Assembly (NCBI GenBank): GCA_047629355.1
Contig: JBLHWU010000261.1
Coordinates: 1 to 8,159 of the forward strand
From: CAYUNA01 sp047629355
GTDB lineage: Bacteria; Bacteroidota; Bacteroidia; Chitinophagales; Saprospiraceae
DNA: 8,159 bases
Direction of reading: 5' to 3'
A program made the position numbers and the translations under genes. Positions 6,487 through 8,159 of the stretch are shown piece after piece. Within the stretch, counting starts at the first letter, position 1. Every line of letters starts with the position of its first letter. The notes below the pieces were generated by a model. That model did no database searches. It saw nothing but the letters and a program-made list of their open reading frames with translations, and was not told the origin of the DNA.

Positions 6487-6540
6487 TGAGGGTCAACTTC
6501 TGGTTGAAAACCAGAAGTTGACCCTCAAACTTCCTTTTTT
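6487..6540 (+). terminator. 19-bp perfect hairpin between convergent genes, probable terminator
   Basis: Bases 6487-6505 and 6509-6527 are exact inverted repeats around GAA, beginning TGAGGGTCAACTTC. A six-T run follows at 6535-6540 on the plus strand, a few bases too far for an ideal intrinsic terminator. It lies 122 bases after the stop of the DUF6503-like gene and 26 bases before the end of the opposing gene, so it could stop transcription from both. The outer ACCCTCAAACTTCC resembles the end of H2 in repeat copy 3 (ACCCTCAAACTCCC), which suggests a shared origin with the repeat family. Confidence 0.7.
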
Positions 6541-6553
6541 AATTAGGAAGCTA

Positions 6554-7228
6554 TTATTGAGGAAGATTCCCTTTCGCTGCCTTCTTTTTACAAGTCTTAC
6601 AAAGCTCAGAAATCCCTTTTTTCTCCCACGAATCTTTAACGGTTCCACTTGATTTTGAACCACTACTCTTAATGTGGTAGCAATCTTCGTAGATGTGATA
6701 TTTGTTACCAGAAGCGGTCCAATACACATTATCACCAACGTTGAGTCCTTTTAAATCTTCGGTTTGCTGATTGATTTGTTCTGTATATTTTTCAACAGAC
6801 GGCGGGTCAAAATCAATACCAGTAATTCCTGCGGCCATCATCGCTACGACGGCCATAGAACCTGCAATTCCTTTGGTTTTACCACTCACATTTTTATTGG
6901 TAAAAATGAGGATGACCAATGGCAAAAATGCCAAAACACCCATAATTGCGCCCAACTGATTTTGTATAAAAAATTTCGTCCCATCTTTTTCGGAAGCAGG
7001 ATCTAATTTGTTGGCTTTTTTCCAAAGTGTTGACCCCGTGATTGCCAATATTAAAATGACGACAATGGCTACGATTAACCAAATCATCGTTTCATCGCTG
7101 ATTAATTTTAGAATGGCGAAAACTTGTCCAACCATTGCCCCAAGCCATGCTAAGAAGGCAAAAATCCTTAATTGTTTGGCTTTAGTCTTACTTTCCTCGC
7201 TGGCTAAAAATACTTTTTGATCTGACAT
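6554..7228 (-). CDS. Four-helix membrane protein with C-terminal His/Cys3 metal-site motif
   Basis: A 224-residue protein with no signal peptide. It has a charged N-terminus (1-20), then hydrophobic segments at about 21-42, 48-68, 90-110 and 118-137. The soluble tail carries VYWTASGNKYHIYEDCYHI, then after a Ser/Gly/Lys-rich linker ELCKTCKKK. His178, Cys183, Cys210 and Cys213 fit the H-x4-C...C-x2-C plan of the small zinc-knot (Ada-like) tail seen at the end of diverse membrane and secreted bacterial proteins, so metal binding is likely but its job is unknown. The linker (SGSKSSG) is probably a flexible loop. With four helices both termini should face the cytoplasm. It is transcribed alone, convergent with the gene to its left and divergent from bioY. 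I do not recognise the N-terminal membrane domain as a named family. Confidence 0.75.
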   Translation of the reverse strand: MSDQKVFLASEESKTKAKQLRIFAFLAWLGAMVGQVFAILKLISDETMIWLIVAIVVILILAITGSTLWKKANKLDPASEKDGTKFFIQNQLGAIMGVLAFLPLVILIFTNKNVSGKTKGIAGSMAVVAMMAAGITGIDFDPPSVEKYTEQINQQTEDLKGLNVGDNVYWTASGNKYHIYEDCYHIKSSGSKSSGTVKDSWEKKGISELCKTCKKKAAKGNLPQ

Positions 7229-7234
7229 ATTTTA

Positions 7235-7263
7235 TTTTGTTTGAATGATTTAATTTTGTTTGA
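7235..7263. repeat. Direct repeat TTTTGTTTGA x2 upstream of the membrane-protein gene
   Basis: TTTTGTTTGA occurs exactly at 7235-7244 and 7254-7263, a 19-base period. The pair begins 7 bases upstream of the minus-strand start codon. It could be a regulator site or a short duplication in the leader; the AT-rich composition makes function uncertain. Confidence 0.4.
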
Positions 7264-7291
7264 TTTATCTTGACTGGCTGGACTTTAGGAA

Positions 7292-7385
7292 GTAGGAACA
7301 AAATAACCTACCATTCTGATTTGTCCTTTTTCCTTTTAAAAGAAAAAATTATTTCGGCATAACTGGTAGATTATTTATTTCCTAC
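7292..7385. repeat. Long dyad in the divergent intergenic region
   Basis: The 305 bases from 7229 to 7533 hold no gene. Their main structure is an inverted repeat: 7292-7313 against 7364-7385, 19 of 22 positions matching, with GTAGGAA and CTACCA at the arm ends. The 50 bases between contain the 10-base palindrome CTTTTAAAAG, flanked by TTTTTC and GAAAAA and so extending the inner symmetry. The dyad lies between the starts of two divergent genes, where it could be an operator, an mRNA-leader hairpin of the minus-strand gene, or a repeat remnant. I see no sequence match to the four-copy repeat family. Confidence 0.6.
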
Positions 7386-7521
7386 TCCTTTATTTAGACG
7401 CAGTTTTTCTTAAATAGTCTCTAAATTTTGAATCTTCACAGGGACTTTCTTGCAAAGATTGTTAATATCCTCGAATTCTCCTAATGAAATTGCTTGCTTA
7501 TACAATTCAATGATTTTCCCT

Positions 7522-7529
7522 TATGTTTG
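7522..7529 (+). promoter_or_regulatory. Candidate Bacteroidota -7 promoter element of bioY
   Basis: TATGTTTG fits the Bacteroidota -7 consensus TAnnTTTG and ends four bases before the bioY ATG. A start about 4-7 bases downstream would make the mRNA leaderless or nearly so. The -33 box is weak: the nearest TTG triplets (7490-7492 and 7494-7496) lie 25-29 bases upstream rather than the usual 19-20 or so. Confidence 0.4.
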
Positions 7530-7533
7530 CAGA

Positions 7534-8070
7534 ATGAAGCAACTTAATATTCTTTTCAAAAAATGGCTCTACGTACTCGCAGGTATCCTTTTTATTGCTC
7601 TTTTTGCCCAAATGACGTTGGAAGTTCCCCTCCATGAGCAAGAGATTCCGATTTCTGGACAGACTTTCGCGGTGCTGTTGGTCGGATTTTTATTACGAGA
7701 AAAATGGGGGACAATTGCCTTGATTGGCTATCTTTTAGCAGGTATTTTAGGCTTGCCCGTATTTGCAGATGGCGCGTCAGGTATCGAAGCCATTCAAGGT
7801 GGTACGGGCGGTTTCTTGATTGGGTTTGTGGTGGGTGCAGCTGTCGTTGGTTGGATGGGCAGTCAAGGGTGGGGACGTTCCTTTTGGAAATGTTTGCTGG
7901 CGATGTTTATTGGGACGGCGGTTATTATGACGTTTGGGGTGGCTCGATTGACTTGGTTGTATAATTTTGAAAATGCGTTGGAATGGGGTTTTTATCCGTT
8001 TTTGATTGGGGCGGGGGTGAAGATTTTTGTGGGGGCGGGTGTTGTTTTTTTTTTAGAAAAAAGAAGGTGA
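7534..8070 (+). CDS. bioY: BioY, biotin-binding S component of an ECF transporter
   Basis: A 178-residue integral membrane protein of the BioY family, which binds biotin in the membrane and takes it up, usually with the shared ECF module (EcfT and two ATPases, not seen here). Hydrophobic segments lie at about 10-27, 42-56, 58-78, 92-108, 118-138 and 153-174. Family marks are IPISGQTFAVLLVG at 38-51, GYLLAGILGLPVFADG at 65-80, GGTGGFLIGF at 89-98 and PFLIGAGVK at 155-163. The ATG at 7534 gives the normal BioY length and start (MKQLNILFKKW); an in-frame ATG at 7450 would add 28 residues unlike the family. No biotin-synthesis gene or BirA-type operator is visible. The last 89 bases of the window contain no recognisable gene, only a weak AT-rich hairpin (TTATAAA at 8081-8087 with TTTATAA at 8100-8106). 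Confidence 0.92.
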   Translation: MKQLNILFKKWLYVLAGILFIALFAQMTLEVPLHEQEIPISGQTFAVLLVGFLLREKWGTIALIGYLLAGILGLPVFADGASGIEAIQGGTGGFLIGFVVGAAVVGWMGSQGWGRSFWKCLLAMFIGTAVIMTFGVARLTWLYNFENALEWGFYPFLIGAGVKIFVGAGVVFFLEKRR

Positions 8071-8159
8071 ATTTGTAGCGTTATAAATTATTAAATACCT
8101 TTATAAAAAAGAAGCAAGGAGTTTCTATGCGAGATTTCTGATTTTTTGGAAAGCTTAAA

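Noticed and set aside
7450..7533. Upstream ATG start for bioY
   Set aside because: It adds 28 residues not typical of BioY and would start upstream of the best promoter motif.
8071..8159. Start of another gene near 8136
   Set aside because: The ATG preceded by AAGGAG runs only a few codons before a TGA, and nothing else in the last 89 bases supports a coding region.

Overview
The window looks like chromosomal DNA from a member of the Bacteroidota, possibly near the Saprospiria; I cannot name a genus. The evidence is AT-rich DNA, no clear Shine-Dalgarno sequences before the starts, short lipoprotein-free signal peptides ending in Ala/Ser-Gln, an 807-residue duplicated FtsX-type ABC permease of the style common in that phylum, a DUF6503-like secreted protein, and a TAnnTTTG promoter motif just before bioY.

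Layout, left to right. 1-253: a structured repeat, then the leader of a large ABC transporter permease gene (254-2677, +). 2678-3265: 588 gene-free bases packed with hairpins, namely a 14-bp terminator-like palindrome, a symmetrical composite of four covarying mini-hairpins (2775-2933), and a possible 271-bp MITE-like insertion (2973-3243) that carries another copy of the repeat seen at the left edge. 3266-3682 (+): a small secreted NTF2/lumazine-binding-like protein. 3727-3796: a repeat copy. 3817-4283 (+): a second small secreted NTF2-like (SnoaL/DUF4440-type) gene broken by two frameshifts, closed by a strong intrinsic terminator (4314-4351). 4433-5611 (+): a cytoplasmic family 1 glycoside hydrolase. 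5663-6364 (+): a secreted DUF6503-like protein. 6365-6553: hairpins between convergent genes. 6554-7228 (-): a four-helix membrane protein with a C-terminal His/Cys3 metal-site motif. 7229-7533: a divergent regulatory region with a long dyad. 7534-8070 (+): BioY, the biotin-binding subunit of an ECF transporter.

The genes do not form an obvious pathway; this reads as a housekeeping/accessory mosaic of mostly single-gene units separated by structured spacers. The most unusual content is intergenic. At least four copies of a multi-hairpin repeat occur in both orientations, with conserved flanks and a hairpin core that varies in size, and the 2775-2933 element is a precisely spaced four-hairpin palindrome whose stems change by compensatory substitution. 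I do not recognise either family by name. No rRNA, tRNA, CRISPR array, transposase or integrase is visible.
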